IMG/VR virus record: IMGVR_UViG_3300042887_000389
Location: 1 to 61,230 of that record
DNA length: 61,230 nucleotides
Strand: one strand, 5' to 3'
Origin: a virus
Below are positions 1 through 7,519 of the stretch, in pieces; position 1 is the first letter of the stretch, and every line of letters begins with the position of its first letter. The notes beneath the pieces are model-generated. The model was given only the letters and a program-made list of their open reading frames with translations. It had not been told where the DNA came from and ran no database searches. Both the position numbers and the translations under genes were made by a program.

Positions 1-127
1 TATTTTTAAAATGATTAACTGTGTAGTCCTTCTTCTTTATCACTGTCTTGTACACGTCATGCTCAATGCCTCCCTTACTGAAGACCCAGTACACATGGTT
101 GAACGAACGATCCTTTGTTGTCATCCT
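1..127. repeat. Left copy of exact 127-bp terminal direct repeat
   Basis: Bases 1-127 are identical to 61104-61230, seen directly. The repeat lies inside the helicase coding sequence, whose reading frame stays open through the junction and closes with a stop only if the ends are joined. This fits a circular assembly with a k-mer-sized overlap rather than a biological terminal repeat (inference). The unique genome length is then 61,103 bp. Confidence 0.95.
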
Positions 128-1363
128 GTCCCTGCTCTGCCAGTAACTAGTAGCACTGAAGTCAATGTTGTAGTACACCAAGTACTTGGCATGCCTGAGG
201 CTTATCCCCTCCCTGCCACTAACTATCTGAAGAGCAATGCTTTTATCTGTACTCTCAAATATACTAAGCTCAGTTGTAAGTTCATCACCAAACACATCCT
301 TCAGGGCAGACAACTCTTCCTTAAATTTATAGAAGATGCCTATCTTACTTCCTTGAAATTTTTGTTTAATGAACTCAGCCTTGGTGGTGTCAAGCACCAT
401 GCTGTTACCGCTCTCAAACTTAATCGTACCGCTGCACAACTGGTGTACCTTCATCATTAACTTTGCTGCCGTGTCCGCCAATATCACCTCAGTCTTACCC
501 TCAATCACTAGGTCCCTCTCCAACTTCTTTATAAGTTGCATGGTAGACTCCTTCATCTCAACCTCTAGTATCTCCTCAGTAACTGATGACACGAAGCCTG
601 CCTCCTTCTGTGAGAAACTTATCATGTATGGCTTCATCTCATCTATGATGCTGTCCATCCCACCGCTGTAGTCATTAATGAATAGCCCATTGATGTTCTT
701 CTGCTTGACCTTCACGTGCACCTCAGCAAACTTATAGAAGTTAACGAACCGCTTGAATGGGTTTCCAGGTATGCCGTACACCTGGTGGTACATCTGTGAG
801 TAACTCTCTGGTGTTGGTGTCCCTGACATGAGTATCACCTTAGGTCTATACTTAGAGATGGCGTGTCGGATCATTACAGCCCGATTGCTGGGCTTTGGGA
901 ACGCACCTATACTATGTGCCTCATCGATAATTATTAGGTCAAATTTGAGGCTGTCTACCACGTGGTGGAGGCTCTCATAGTTGACCACCTTTATCTGGTA
1001 ACTAGGCTGTAGCAAATCATAGTCCTTCTCGATACTGCCGATGGCCTTCTTCTTTGTCACGAACAGCACAGACTTTGCTCCGCACTCACTGGCTATGCCA
1101 AGGCTGGTCAAGGTCTTGCCTGTCCGTACCTCCATCGCTAGGTACACGAAGCCATGTTCTTGTATGGCTTGTGCCCCCTGCGATATTATGTCCCTCTGGT
1201 ATGGTCTAAACTCCATGCTTCTTGTTCCGTAATGAGATAGGCAATTCTTTATATTAGTTACTACATCTGGGTCGGCAGACTTGTCCTTCGATACAACATT
1301 GTAAAGTATACCGCAGTAGCGTAGCATCTGCTCATCCGAATAGCCGGGTACTCTCTCAATCAT
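1..1363 (-). CDS. SF2 (SNF2/DEAH-type) DNA helicase, C-terminus continues across the circular junction
   Basis: Superfamily 2 ATPase expected to act on phage DNA during replication, recombination or repair. Visible motifs: a Walker A variant EVRTGKT at about residues 78-84, DEAH at 147-150 within a hydrophobic strand, SGTP at 180-183 (motif III), GREGISL near the C-terminus (motif V) and QSRDRMTTKDR (motif VI). The ATG at 1363 overlaps the TGA of the upstream primase gene (1358-1356), which suggests translational coupling. The frame is open to base 1. After circular closure it ends with two more codons and a TAG at 61101-61099, giving about 455 residues. Fold and ATPase class are clear; the precise role is inferred from position at the end of the replication operon. 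Confidence 0.9.
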   Translation of the reverse strand, partial: MIERVPGYSDEQMLRYCGILYNVVSKDKSADPDVVTNIKNCLSHYGTRSMEFRPYQRDIISQGAQAIQEHGFVYLAMEVRTGKTLTSLGIASECGAKSVLFVTKKKAIGSIEKDYDLLQPSYQIKVVNYESLHHVVDSLKFDLIIIDEAHSIGAFPKPSNRAVMIRHAISKYRPKVILMSGTPTPESYSQMYHQVYGIPGNPFKRFVNFYKFAEVHVKVKQKNINGLFINDYSGGMDSIIDEMKPYMISFSQKEAGFVSSVTEEILEVEMKESTMQLIKKLERDLVIEGKTEVILADTAAKLMMKVHQLCSGTIKFESGNSMVLDTTKAEFIKQKFQGSKIGIFYKFKEELSALKDVFGDELTTELSIFESTDKSIALQIVSGREGISLRHAKYLVYYNIDFSATSYWQSRDRMTTKDRSFNHVYWVFSKGGIEHDVYKTVIKKKDYTVNHFKN

Positions 1364-3746
1364 TTGAATGAATTATGATCCACCTACCCATCATGTCACG
1401 TCCCTCCTCAGGAGCAACGCCATACTTGAACATTCCGTACGATACCAGCCACTTGTAGAACTTGGTTCTGCTGATGGTCATCTTAGACTTTGGTCCGTAG
1501 TCAGGGTACTCGTTGACGAAGTCATTGTACAGGTCATTCTTGTACAGCCTTACCTCTGGCTCTAGCGTATTGTTCTTAGGCTGACCCTCCACCAGACCAC
1601 ACCACTCGATGAAGTCATGAGCTGTCTCCGCAGACAATTGTCTAATCTTTAGGTTGACAAACTTACTTCTCACTAGACCAGTGCTCAAGTAGTTAGCCAA
1701 GCATCTGATCATGTAGTTGTCAAACTCACACCAATCATCATCGTTCCAATCACCGAACATCAACTTACCAAACTCATCCAAAGGAGTGAATGTCTTGGAG
1801 TAGTACTGGTGTAACTCAAGCTCCCACTTACGTCTAGCAAATGAGTTGCCCGATCCCTTGATGGCATAGTTGGTAGTGATTGCAATCTTAGGAGACTTGC
1901 TGAATGGTATCTTGATTGCATCCTTGTTCTTCTTCTCTAGCGTTAGCCCCTCAGTTACTACACTGAATAGTCTCTCGAAGTCAAAGTACTTCTTCACGTC
2001 ATCGAACACTAGGATCTGCGTATCGGCAGACACAAGTTGGTAGGCGAAGCTCCGCTCAAAGGTGAATGACTTGCCATCAATAGTTACCACCTTCTTCATT
2101 CTACTTAATGCGTTCATGAACAGACCCTTACCTGTGCCACCCTCAGGGTTGTCGCTTATCACCTCATCGTTGAGGATCACAGCAGGACAGAATGAAAGGT
2201 TCTTGTATCCATGTAGTAGGAACCCAATGGTGCTCTCCATCGCCTCGACTCTACCATCATCATCCCCACAGATGTTGCGTATAAACTTCCTGTAACTGCA
2301 CGCATCTGTCACATCACACATGTTAAAGTTGCGGTCAATCACGTGGTCATTCCACACGTATCCACCTAGGTCTAGGTAGTCAATAGGCTTCACCTGATCC
2401 TTTGTCACCTGCACAGCACAGTTCTTGTAGTACAGGTAGGATGTGTCCTTGGTATCCTCGATGAAGAAGATGTCTATGGTTGATAGCATGGACAGGAACT
2501 CCTCCTTAAAGAACCTAGTCTGGTCAGCGAAGTAGTTGTACACCATGATGTCATCCAACTCAAGTAGATGGTTCAGCACGTAGTCCTTTATCTCCTTCTC
2601 AGATGTATGGTCAATCAAGTTATTTGTAACCTTCACAAACACGTAGTTCTTACCACCCTCTGGGCAGTACTTGTAGAACCCATTGTCCTCAAGGAACTGC
2701 TTGAACTGAATATGTACTATTCGAATGACTCCCTTCTCGCTCTTTTCCCAGAATGTTTTCTTTGCGTTCTCCTCCTCCACCTTGGTCAAGACTGCTTCGA
2801 TAGTATCCGTATCCAGTTGGGAGTCCTGTAGTTGGATACGTATCTCTTTTTTTGATACACCCCTCCTAAGTTTAGCCTTGATGGAGTTAATCTTCTCTTC
2901 ATCCTCGTAGTACTTGGTACCAAAGTTGGTGGTGTTCCGATAGGCTGAGTCAATTGTTGTTGCTATCTCACGTACAGAGAAGTCATCTGTGGCGTACTGG
3001 TTGAGCACGTAGGATGCAAGGCTCTTGTTGATGCCGAAGTCATTGAACGCCATCGCTAGGATGTACACGTTATGGTTCCGCTGTCCCTCCATCATTGGGT
3101 ACTTCTTCACCCACCACTTGACTAATATGTCAACCACCTTGTTCTCATCAGTGATAGGTATGGTTGGCTTGTCCTTGAACTTACTCACCTCTGTGTACTC
3201 TGGCTCCTCCAATACGTCCCATACAGATGAGTTCTCATTCACATGGATGAGTGGATCATAAGACTCGTAGCATACACGTGATACGTTCTTGCTAGTCTTG
3301 TCAAAGTATGGGCTCTTGAAGTACTTCTCTAGGCTGTTGAAGTAGTTGATGTGGTTGTCTTGGTCTGCTGGTATCTTTACCAATACCTTTAGCCCGTTCC
3401 CGGACGGGCTAATGAATACTGAGTAGACGTACTTGTTCTTAGACAAGTTCTCCTTGTCCTGTAGCAAGTCCTTCTGGTTCTGATACCCATCAAAGTCCAG
3501 ACATATCAGACCACTATGCTCCGTGATGGAGGCATCGGATCGCTTGGTGAACTTACCGCTGAAGCATATCGCTGGCAACTGCTTCTTTAGTTCTTGTCGC
3601 TCAGGCTTCCGCTTCTCTGCCCTGATCTTCTTGACCAGTTCCTTAGATGACCCAGACTTAATTCGCTCTAGGATTACGCCAACATTCCTGTGGAACGGAG
3701 CACTTGTCTCCTTAATACTCTGGAATATTGTTACTTGATATGTCAT
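1356..3746 (-). CDS. Primase-helicase: BT4734-like N-terminus plus SF3/D5-like helicase
   Basis: A 796-residue replication protein. Residues 1 to about 190 resemble the BT4734/VirE-N domain common in Bacteroidota mobile elements, with LDFDGYQ and a SPSGNGLKVLVKI segment typical of primase-polymerase-like modules. The C-terminal half is an SF3/DUF5906-type helicase: Walker A PEGGTGKG at about 534-541, Walker B ILVFDDVKK at about 577-585, and a sensor segment KIAITTNY at about 618-626. It would unwind and prime phage DNA for a host polymerase, since none is encoded here. It is the first gene after an AT-rich repeat (3771-3900) and overlaps the downstream helicase by 8 nt. Domain calls come from motif recognition; primase activity itself is inferred. 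Confidence 0.87.
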   Translation of the reverse strand: MTYQVTIFQSIKETSAPFHRNVGVILERIKSGSSKELVKKIRAEKRKPERQELKKQLPAICFSGKFTKRSDASITEHSGLICLDFDGYQNQKDLLQDKENLSKNKYVYSVFISPSGNGLKVLVKIPADQDNHINYFNSLEKYFKSPYFDKTSKNVSRVCYESYDPLIHVNENSSVWDVLEEPEYTEVSKFKDKPTIPITDENKVVDILVKWWVKKYPMMEGQRNHNVYILAMAFNDFGINKSLASYVLNQYATDDFSVREIATTIDSAYRNTTNFGTKYYEDEEKINSIKAKLRRGVSKKEIRIQLQDSQLDTDTIEAVLTKVEEENAKKTFWEKSEKGVIRIVHIQFKQFLEDNGFYKYCPEGGKNYVFVKVTNNLIDHTSEKEIKDYVLNHLLELDDIMVYNYFADQTRFFKEEFLSMLSTIDIFFIEDTKDTSYLYYKNCAVQVTKDQVKPIDYLDLGGYVWNDHVIDRNFNMCDVTDACSYRKFIRNICGDDDGRVEAMESTIGFLLHGYKNLSFCPAVILNDEVISDNPEGGTGKGLFMNALSRMKKVVTIDGKSFTFERSFAYQLVSADTQILVFDDVKKYFDFERLFSVVTEGLTLEKKNKDAIKIPFSKSPKIAITTNYAIKGSGNSFARRKWELELHQYYSKTFTPLDEFGKLMFGDWNDDDWCEFDNYMIRCLANYLSTGLVRSKFVNLKIRQLSAETAHDFIEWCGLVEGQPKNNTLEPEVRLYKNDLYNDFVNEYPDYGPKSKMTISRTKFYKWLVSYGMFKYGVAPEEGRDMMGRWIIIHSND

Positions 3747-3770
3747 AAATGTCAGATGAATGTTGTAATT

Positions 3771-3900
3771 ATGCCGTGTAACTTACTGATAATTAACTCT
3801 ATGTCGATTATGTCAATTTAAAAACCTTTCTAGATTCAAAGAAATAATAATAATATATAGAGAATATATATATATATAGGGAAAAGTAAAAATGACATGG
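3771..3900. repeat. AT-rich dispersed repeat, copy A
   Basis: This 130-bp stretch aligns nearly without gaps to 13257-13388 in the same orientation. Shared landmarks in order are CGTGTAACT, GATTATGTC, AATAATAATATATA, a TATATATATATAGGGAA run, and TGACATGG at the right end. It lies upstream of the primase start at 3746 and just left of a terminator. Possible roles are replication origin (unwinding element) or promoter/regulatory region for leftward genes; neither is proven by sequence. Confidence 0.8.
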
Positions 3901-3907
3901 ACTAGAG

Positions 3908-3934
3908 AAAAAAAAGAGGGGGAGTTACCCCCTC
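3908..3934 (-). terminator. Intrinsic terminator ending the 12.5-3.9 kb leftward operon
   Basis: On the minus strand a 7-bp perfect GC-rich stem (GAGGGGG at 3916-3922 with CCCCCTC at 3928-3934, 5-nt loop) is followed by eight T residues (A run at 3908-3915 on the plus strand). It lies just downstream of the stop at 3941 and separates the early operon from the primase-helicase transcription unit. Confidence 0.88.
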
Positions 3935-3940
3935 AGATTT

Positions 3941-4192
3941 TTAGAATGGAGACTCCCATTTATTCTCATCTACCTTCTTGCTTACTTGGTAGGTGTTGAG
4001 AGTTACGTTAAACTTGTCGGCAGTCTTGCCCTTCTTGATTTCAAGGTTGACCCATCCATCCTTTGTATTCTTATTGATGAAGTCAACTGCCTCGTCTGCT
4101 TTGATTGATAGTCTTACAACGATGAACTCTGGATCCTTTTCAGTTCTCTTTGCGATGAATCCGTTTGCGTAAATTGTTTCTTTCTTTTCCAT
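3941..4192 (-). CDS. Small conserved phage protein, possible ssDNA-binding accessory
   Basis: An 83-residue protein with alternating charged and hydrophobic strands. I chose the ATG at 4192 over one 18 nt upstream because it carries the leader TTTAATCAAATG seen before other genes of this genome. It is the last gene before the terminator, directly downstream of the exonuclease and the annealing protein. That context and the beta-rich look suggest a small nucleic-acid-binding protein of the recombination module, but no diagnostic OB-fold motif is visible, so the function is unknown. Confidence 0.7.
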   Translation of the reverse strand: MEKKETIYANGFIAKRTEKDPEFIVVRLSIKADEAVDFINKNTKDGWVNLEIKKGKTADKFNVTLNTYQVSKKVDENKWESPF

Positions 4193-4196
4193 TTGA

Positions 4197-4928
4197 TTAA
4201 AGGGTTTCATTTATAAAGTAATTGTCAATATCATCTGTTGGGTTTGGTCCGAAGTACCTGTAGTACACCTCCATTGCTCGCTCTACCTTGGCTTCTCCGC
4301 CCTTCACGAACTCTTCGGATGGTCTGAACAGACCGAGCTGCTCAGATTCCTTGTCAATAACGTAAAAGTATAGAGGCTTTCCAAATAATTGCTGGTAAAT
4401 GTAGCACTGAGAGTCATAGTTGTAACTCTTTGCAGACCACCTGAACTTGTTGATGTCTGATGTAGTCTTCAGATCAATGATTGAATCAGCAGTGACGATG
4501 TCAGCCTTCGCTTTCCATTGCAGTCCCTTAATCTCACCAATGGTTGGCTCCTCGTATAGGTTGCCATCCCTGTAGATGTCATCGTAGAACTGGAGGTTGG
4601 ACTTCATTACACTAGCAAGACGAACAATCTCATCGTACTCCTTGGTCAACATGGCGAACTCAAGACCAGAATCTTCAAGGTACTTCTTGTACTCCTTTGT
4701 ATTGCGTGTACTGACATCCACCTGTGGCACGTTTACAGCCTTCTCAGGCTCTAGAATTAGTTGATGGAATAGTCTTCCCTCATGAAAGTGTTTTGAGTCC
4801 TCTGAGCGGGCTCTAAATCGCTTGGGATTTGTGAGCAATGCATAGATGTCTGAGTTGGATAGGTAGTACTTACCCTTACCATTGTAGTACTCATCATCAT
4901 CCCTGAGTTCATCGATTATTGTATTCAT
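4197..4928 (-). CDS. PD-(D/E)XK exonuclease, RecB/RecE (ExoVIII)-like
   Basis: A 243-residue nuclease of the PDDEXK superfamily, probably degrading one strand of DNA ends to feed the phage annealing protein. Visible motifs: GRLFHQLIL at about 51-59 (family motif I, His55), Asp143 in KADIV, the catalytic IDLKTT at 151-156 (Asp152, Lys154), and a YDSQCYIYQQ helix at 171-180 that matches the C-terminal Q/Y motif. It starts inside the end of the methyltransferase gene (overlap 4909-4928), so the two are coupled. With the annealing protein at 5813-6433 it forms a RecE/RecT-like pair. Confidence 0.85.
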   Translation of the reverse strand: MNTIIDELRDDDEYYNGKGKYYLSNSDIYALLTNPKRFRARSEDSKHFHEGRLFHQLILEPEKAVNVPQVDVSTRNTKEYKKYLEDSGLEFAMLTKEYDEIVRLASVMKSNLQFYDDIYRDGNLYEEPTIGEIKGLQWKAKADIVTADSIIDLKTTSDINKFRWSAKSYNYDSQCYIYQQLFGKPLYFYVIDKESEQLGLFRPSEEFVKGGEAKVERAMEVYYRYFGPNPTDDIDNYFINETL

Positions 4929-5820
4929 ATTGTTCTATAGTTTTAAATATTTGATAGACTACCTGTGGTACTATGGCATTTCCTCCTGCCATGATTGATT
5001 CTTTTCTCCATTTAGAAAAGGTAATAGCGTCCAGTCTACTGGAAAGCCCATCATCTCCATCACAAATTGGGGGGACAGATGGGAACATTTCGAAGTCTGC
5101 TCTTGGTAATTTATTGCATCCTTCAAGCTGTTTGTCATCGGGTTGTGACCCTCCCTCGGAGCGTTCCCTCTCCTTCCTGCATTCTTGTCCGATGATACTG
5201 GAGTCGGAAGCATTCCCATTGATGCCATTTGCTTCAAAGGATTCTGAACATTTACTCCCTTCAGTGCATGTCTTTCCTTTGCTTTCTGAAATGTCTCCGG
5301 TTTCTTTGGACTGTTCCAATCGTACGCACATGGAGTGGGCAACGAACCATACCCTTTGCCTGAGATGGGGAGCGTTGACGCTTGCAGCTGGAAGTATAAA
5401 CGGTTGGACTTCGTACCCTTCAGATTCCAGGTCAGCTTGCACCTCTTCGAATACCATCCCTCCATTCCAACTAATAAGCCCACGAACGTTTTCGCCCACA
5501 ACCCAGCGTGGTTTGATTTCTCGAATTGCTCTAAGCATTTCAGGCCAGAGATGTCTGTTATCCTCCTTGCCGAGTCGCTTCCCTGCTGTTGAGTAGGGCT
5601 GACATGGGAATCCTCCTGTGATGATGTCAATTTCTCCTCTGTAAATAGAGAAGTCTGTCTTGGTAATGTCATTGTGTGATATTGAATTAGGCCAATAATA
5701 TTTTAAGACTCTCTGACCGAATGGATTCCATTCACAATGGAATACGTTCTCCCATCCCATCCAATCGGAGGCCAAATCAAAGCCCCCGATTCCACTGAAT
5801 AGTGATCCATGTCTAAGCAT
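4909..5820 (-). CDS. dcm: DNA (cytosine-5) methyltransferase
   Basis: A 303-residue C5 methyltransferase that moves a methyl group from S-adenosylmethionine to cytosine. Motif I FSGIGGFDLA is at 8-17, the catalytic PCQ loop GGFPCQPYS at 69-77 (Cys73), motif VI ENVRGL near 111-116, motif VIII LRQRVWFVA near 153-161, and motifs IX/X end with GGNAIVPQVVYQIF. It probably protects phage DNA from host restriction. Its ATG overlaps the stop of the annealing gene and it runs into the exonuclease start. The segment between motifs VIII and IX is unusually Ser/Glu/Gly-rich, exactly where a second ORF (4971-5672) lies in another frame. Confidence 0.93.
   Translation of the reverse strand: MLRHGSLFSGIGGFDLASDWMGWENVFHCEWNPFGQRVLKYYWPNSISHNDITKTDFSIYRGEIDIITGGFPCQPYSTAGKRLGKEDNRHLWPEMLRAIREIKPRWVVGENVRGLISWNGGMVFEEVQADLESEGYEVQPFILPAASVNAPHLRQRVWFVAHSMCVRLEQSKETGDISESKGKTCTEGSKCSESFEANGINGNASDSSIIGQECRKERERSEGGSQPDDKQLEGCNKLPRADFEMFPSVPPICDGDDGLSSRLDAITFSKWRKESIMAGGNAIVPQVVYQIFKTIEQYEYNNR
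4971..5672 (-). CDS. Overprinted ORF wholly inside the methyltransferase gene, methyltransferase-associated protein
   Basis: A 233-codon ORF on the same strand as the methyltransferase but in a different frame, and entirely inside it. It is not random: it carries an LPTP...D pattern twice, a GLWAKTFVGLLVGMEGWYS segment and LSPQFVMEMMGFPVDW near the end. I recognise these as signatures of proteins found beside or inside phage and Bacteroidota cytosine methyltransferases. The ATG at 5672 has no obvious ribosome-binding site. A start that depends on coupling, or a frameshift giving a fused product, is possible. Function is unknown; it could complete the target-recognition part of the methyltransferase. 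Coding status rests on motif conservation recalled from the family. Confidence 0.6.
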   Translation of the reverse strand: MTLPRQTSLFTEEKLTSSQEDSHVSPTQQQGSDSARRITDISGLKCLEQFEKSNHAGLWAKTFVGLLVGMEGWYSKRCKLTWNLKGTKSNRLYFQLQASTLPISGKGYGSLPTPCAYDWNSPKKPETFQKAKERHALKGVNVQNPLKQMASMGMLPTPVSSDKNAGRRGNAPREGHNPMTNSLKDAINYQEQTSKCSHLSPQFVMEMMGFPVDWTLLPFLNGEKNQSWQEEMP

Positions 5821-6433
5821 TAACCAAGTCGGCTATTTCTTTCTTGAGTTCTACAGACATGTCATACTTGGTGGTCAACTGCTTGCCAATGAATGCAAGA
5901 CCCTTGCTCTTGTTCTCAGCCACATACTTTAGCACCTTCTTCCAATCATCACTACCCTTCACCAAGTTAACTAGTGCTGTAGGTCTGCTCTCCTCCACCA
6001 CCTTTGGCTCACTCTCTGGCAAATCTTCACCAGCGTAGATGTAGATGCCCAATCCAAACATGGCTAGGTTCTTAACCAAGCATCGCATCATTGTCTTGTT
6101 GATGTCAAACGTGGTGGCTGCATCCACCTGCTTGTCTCCGTACTTGGTAGCGTAGGAGTAAGGCTTCTTCTTCATGCTCTTGTTCTTGCCATCCATGACA
6201 GGCAACCACATCTCAAGTGTCTGACCCTCAATAGTTACCTCACTATGGCACATGAATCCAAGGTCATCATCGTACTCCGTAGGCAGGATCTTATAGGATG
6301 CATCTGGGCACTCCTTCTTAGTCACAGACCATGCCCATGCCCATGATAGGTAGGTGAGGTTGTCCTTCTTCTCAACATGCTCGTTCACATTGATGGCTGA
6401 GAGTCTCTCGAATACTGATTTTTCTGATTTCAT
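5813..6433 (-). CDS. Single-strand annealing protein, DUF1071/Sak3-like
   Basis: A 206-residue protein with the YLSWAWAW signature at about 28-35 that marks the DUF1071 (Sak3) family of phage annealing proteins, which pair complementary single strands during recombination-dependent replication. The C-terminal third is charged and probably flexible. Its ATG overlaps the stop of the upstream DnaA-like gene (ATGA at 6433-6430) and its stop overlaps the methyltransferase start. With the exonuclease two genes downstream it forms a phage recombination module, interrupted by the methyltransferase. Confidence 0.85.
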   Translation of the reverse strand: MKSEKSVFERLSAINVNEHVEKKDNLTYLSWAWAWSVTKKECPDASYKILPTEYDDDLGFMCHSEVTIEGQTLEMWLPVMDGKNKSMKKKPYSYATKYGDKQVDAATTFDINKTMMRCLVKNLAMFGLGIYIYAGEDLPESEPKVVEESRPTALVNLVKGSDDWKKVLKYVAENKSKGLAFIGKQLTTKYDMSVELKKEIADLVNA

Positions 6434-6720
6434 TTTTCTAGATTTTTAATTAGTTGTTTGTAGTCTGTGTCTGCTTGTACTTTACTATCGATTGATTTGA
6501 TCCCATGAATAATGGATGAGTGACCTATCACATACCCATTCATGTCCATGTACCTCTGGATGTAACTCACCGGTATGTTTCTCTTTGAGCATAGGTAGTA
6601 CAGCATGTGTCTTGCATCTACCACCTCCATCTTTTTATTCTTTGAGAAAATCCAATCCTTTGGGATGGAGTAACGCTTGATAATGTTTTCTAAATAGTTA
6701 TTAAAGATTTCGATTTTCAT
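6430..6720 (-). CDS. Small protein resembling DnaA domain IV (DNA-binding domain only)
   Basis: A 96-residue protein whose second half, including DARHMLYYLC and GHSSIIHGIKSI, matches the helix-turn-helix layout of DnaA domain IV (ARxxxxYL ... DHSTVxHAxxxI). There is no AAA+ ATPase part. In host DnaA this domain binds DnaA boxes, so the phage protein may bind an origin-like site or compete with host DnaA. It is coupled by ATGA overlaps to both neighbours (6720-6717 and 6433-6430). The family call comes from the motif pattern; its target is unknown. Confidence 0.78.
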   Translation of the reverse strand: MKIEIFNNYLENIIKRYSIPKDWIFSKNKKMEVVDARHMLYYLCSKRNIPVSYIQRYMDMNGYVIGHSSIIHGIKSIDSKVQADTDYKQLIKNLEK

Positions 6721-6896
6721 GATATTAGAATTATATAAATAATAAATGATACTATAAGCAGTCCAAGACTTGCCACCTCAATTAGAATCTGATGCCTACT
6801 ACTAGAGTCATCACTCTTTCTAATCATCCTTGATACGGTAAAGTTTGCCAGCACAACCAGTAGTCCAGCTGTGAACATGACATCTAACTCGCTCAT
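6717..6896 (-). CDS. Small membrane protein (59 aa)
   Basis: This frame gives 59 residues with two hydrophobic stretches: about 8-18 (FTAGLLVVLA) and a stronger C-terminal segment of about 17 residues ending in IIYIILIS. A charged region (RMIRKSDDSSSRHQ) lies between them. Start and stop overlap both neighbours as ATGA (6896-6893 and 6720-6717), the pattern used by proven genes of this operon, which supports it being real. Probably an inner-membrane protein; function unknown. Confidence 0.7.
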   Translation of the reverse strand: MSELDVMFTAGLLVVLANFTVSRMIRKSDDSSSRHQILIEVASLGLLIVSFIIYIILIS

Positions 6897-7150
6897 AAAC
6901 TTTTCATTATGTGTTCTACTAGACCATACATATGATCACTAGTTGGCGTGATGTTAAACCAATCATCACCATCATGCTCGCATAGGCGAAGGGTTGAAAG
7001 GATATTAATCTCAGTCTCACTCATGCCCATGCAATCCCAAGTAGATTCCTCACCAAACTGGTGAACCTCGTAACTTCCTACCCACAGGTAGTCCTTGTCA
7101 TCAATGCTGAACTCAACTTCCTCATTGATAAATACTTCGCTTTCATCCAT
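6893..7150 (-). CDS. Acidic hypothetical protein (85 aa)
   Basis: A strongly acidic 85-residue protein, with FINEEVEFSIDDKDYLWVGSYEV at the N-terminus suggesting a small beta sheet. The leader AAATTTAAATCAAATCTACT before the ATG at 7150 resembles the A/T-rich start context used elsewhere here. Its stop overlaps the next gene as ATGA. Acidic early phage proteins are sometimes DNA mimics or inhibitors of host DNA-binding proteins, but nothing specific shows that here. Confidence 0.65.
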   Translation of the reverse strand: MDESEVFINEEVEFSIDDKDYLWVGSYEVHQFGEESTWDCMGMSETEINILSTLRLCEHDGDDWFNITPTSDHMYGLVEHIMKSL

Positions 7151-7162
7151 AGTAGATTTGAT

Positions 7163-7332
7163 TTAAATTTGATACAATATAAGACAATAAATAAACAATG
7201 TCAATCTTTTTTTGCATAAACTTTGCTTCTGTTCAGCCAGTAATGCTCATTGCAGATCCTATCGATAGCCTCCCACTTGGTGGTAGAAATTATCCTTGCG
7301 TATAGACTACCGCAGTAGTACACATTAAACAT
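7163..7332 (-). CDS. Short hypothetical protein (56 aa)
   Basis: An ORF of 56 residues, starting at an ATG at 7332 that overlaps the upstream stop and ending at a TAA at 7163-7165. The N-terminal part is ordinary globular sequence with Cys, Tyr and Trp. The last 16 residues (RLTLFIYCLILYQI) are hydrophobic and coincide with an AT-rich leader for the next gene, so the tail may be incidental. I support it by overlap and by the lack of any other gene here. Confidence 0.5.
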
Positions 7333-7519
7333 TCGCTTCGCTTCCATCCTTTATCTTGGCTTCTGATCCATACCTAACCTCTCTAGGGCATGGATACGTG
7401 GTGAACAATGAGTCAATTGCTTTGATGAACTTTGCCTTGCTCTTCTCATCCAAGTAAAGCAGTCTGTCATTCATGCCATGTACCATCTGGTACATCTGTA
7501 GTCTTTCTTCTAGTGTCAT
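7325..7519 (-). CDS. Hypothetical protein (64 aa)
   Basis: A 64-residue helical, charged protein with no recognised motif. The start ATG at 7519 overlaps the stop of the upstream 145-residue gene (ATGA), so it is likely translated by re-initiation. The C-terminus contains a near duplication, GSEAKIK followed by GSEANV. Function unknown. Confidence 0.6.
   Translation of the reverse strand: MTLEERLQMYQMVHGMNDRLLYLDEKSKAKFIKAIDSLFTTYPCPREVRYGSEAKIKDGSEANV

Noticed and set aside
4973-5596. Rightward ORF of 207 codons antisense to the methyltransferase
   Set aside because: It runs opposite two overlapping leftward frames with known motifs, and has no recognisable family pattern. It is a shadow produced by low stop density.
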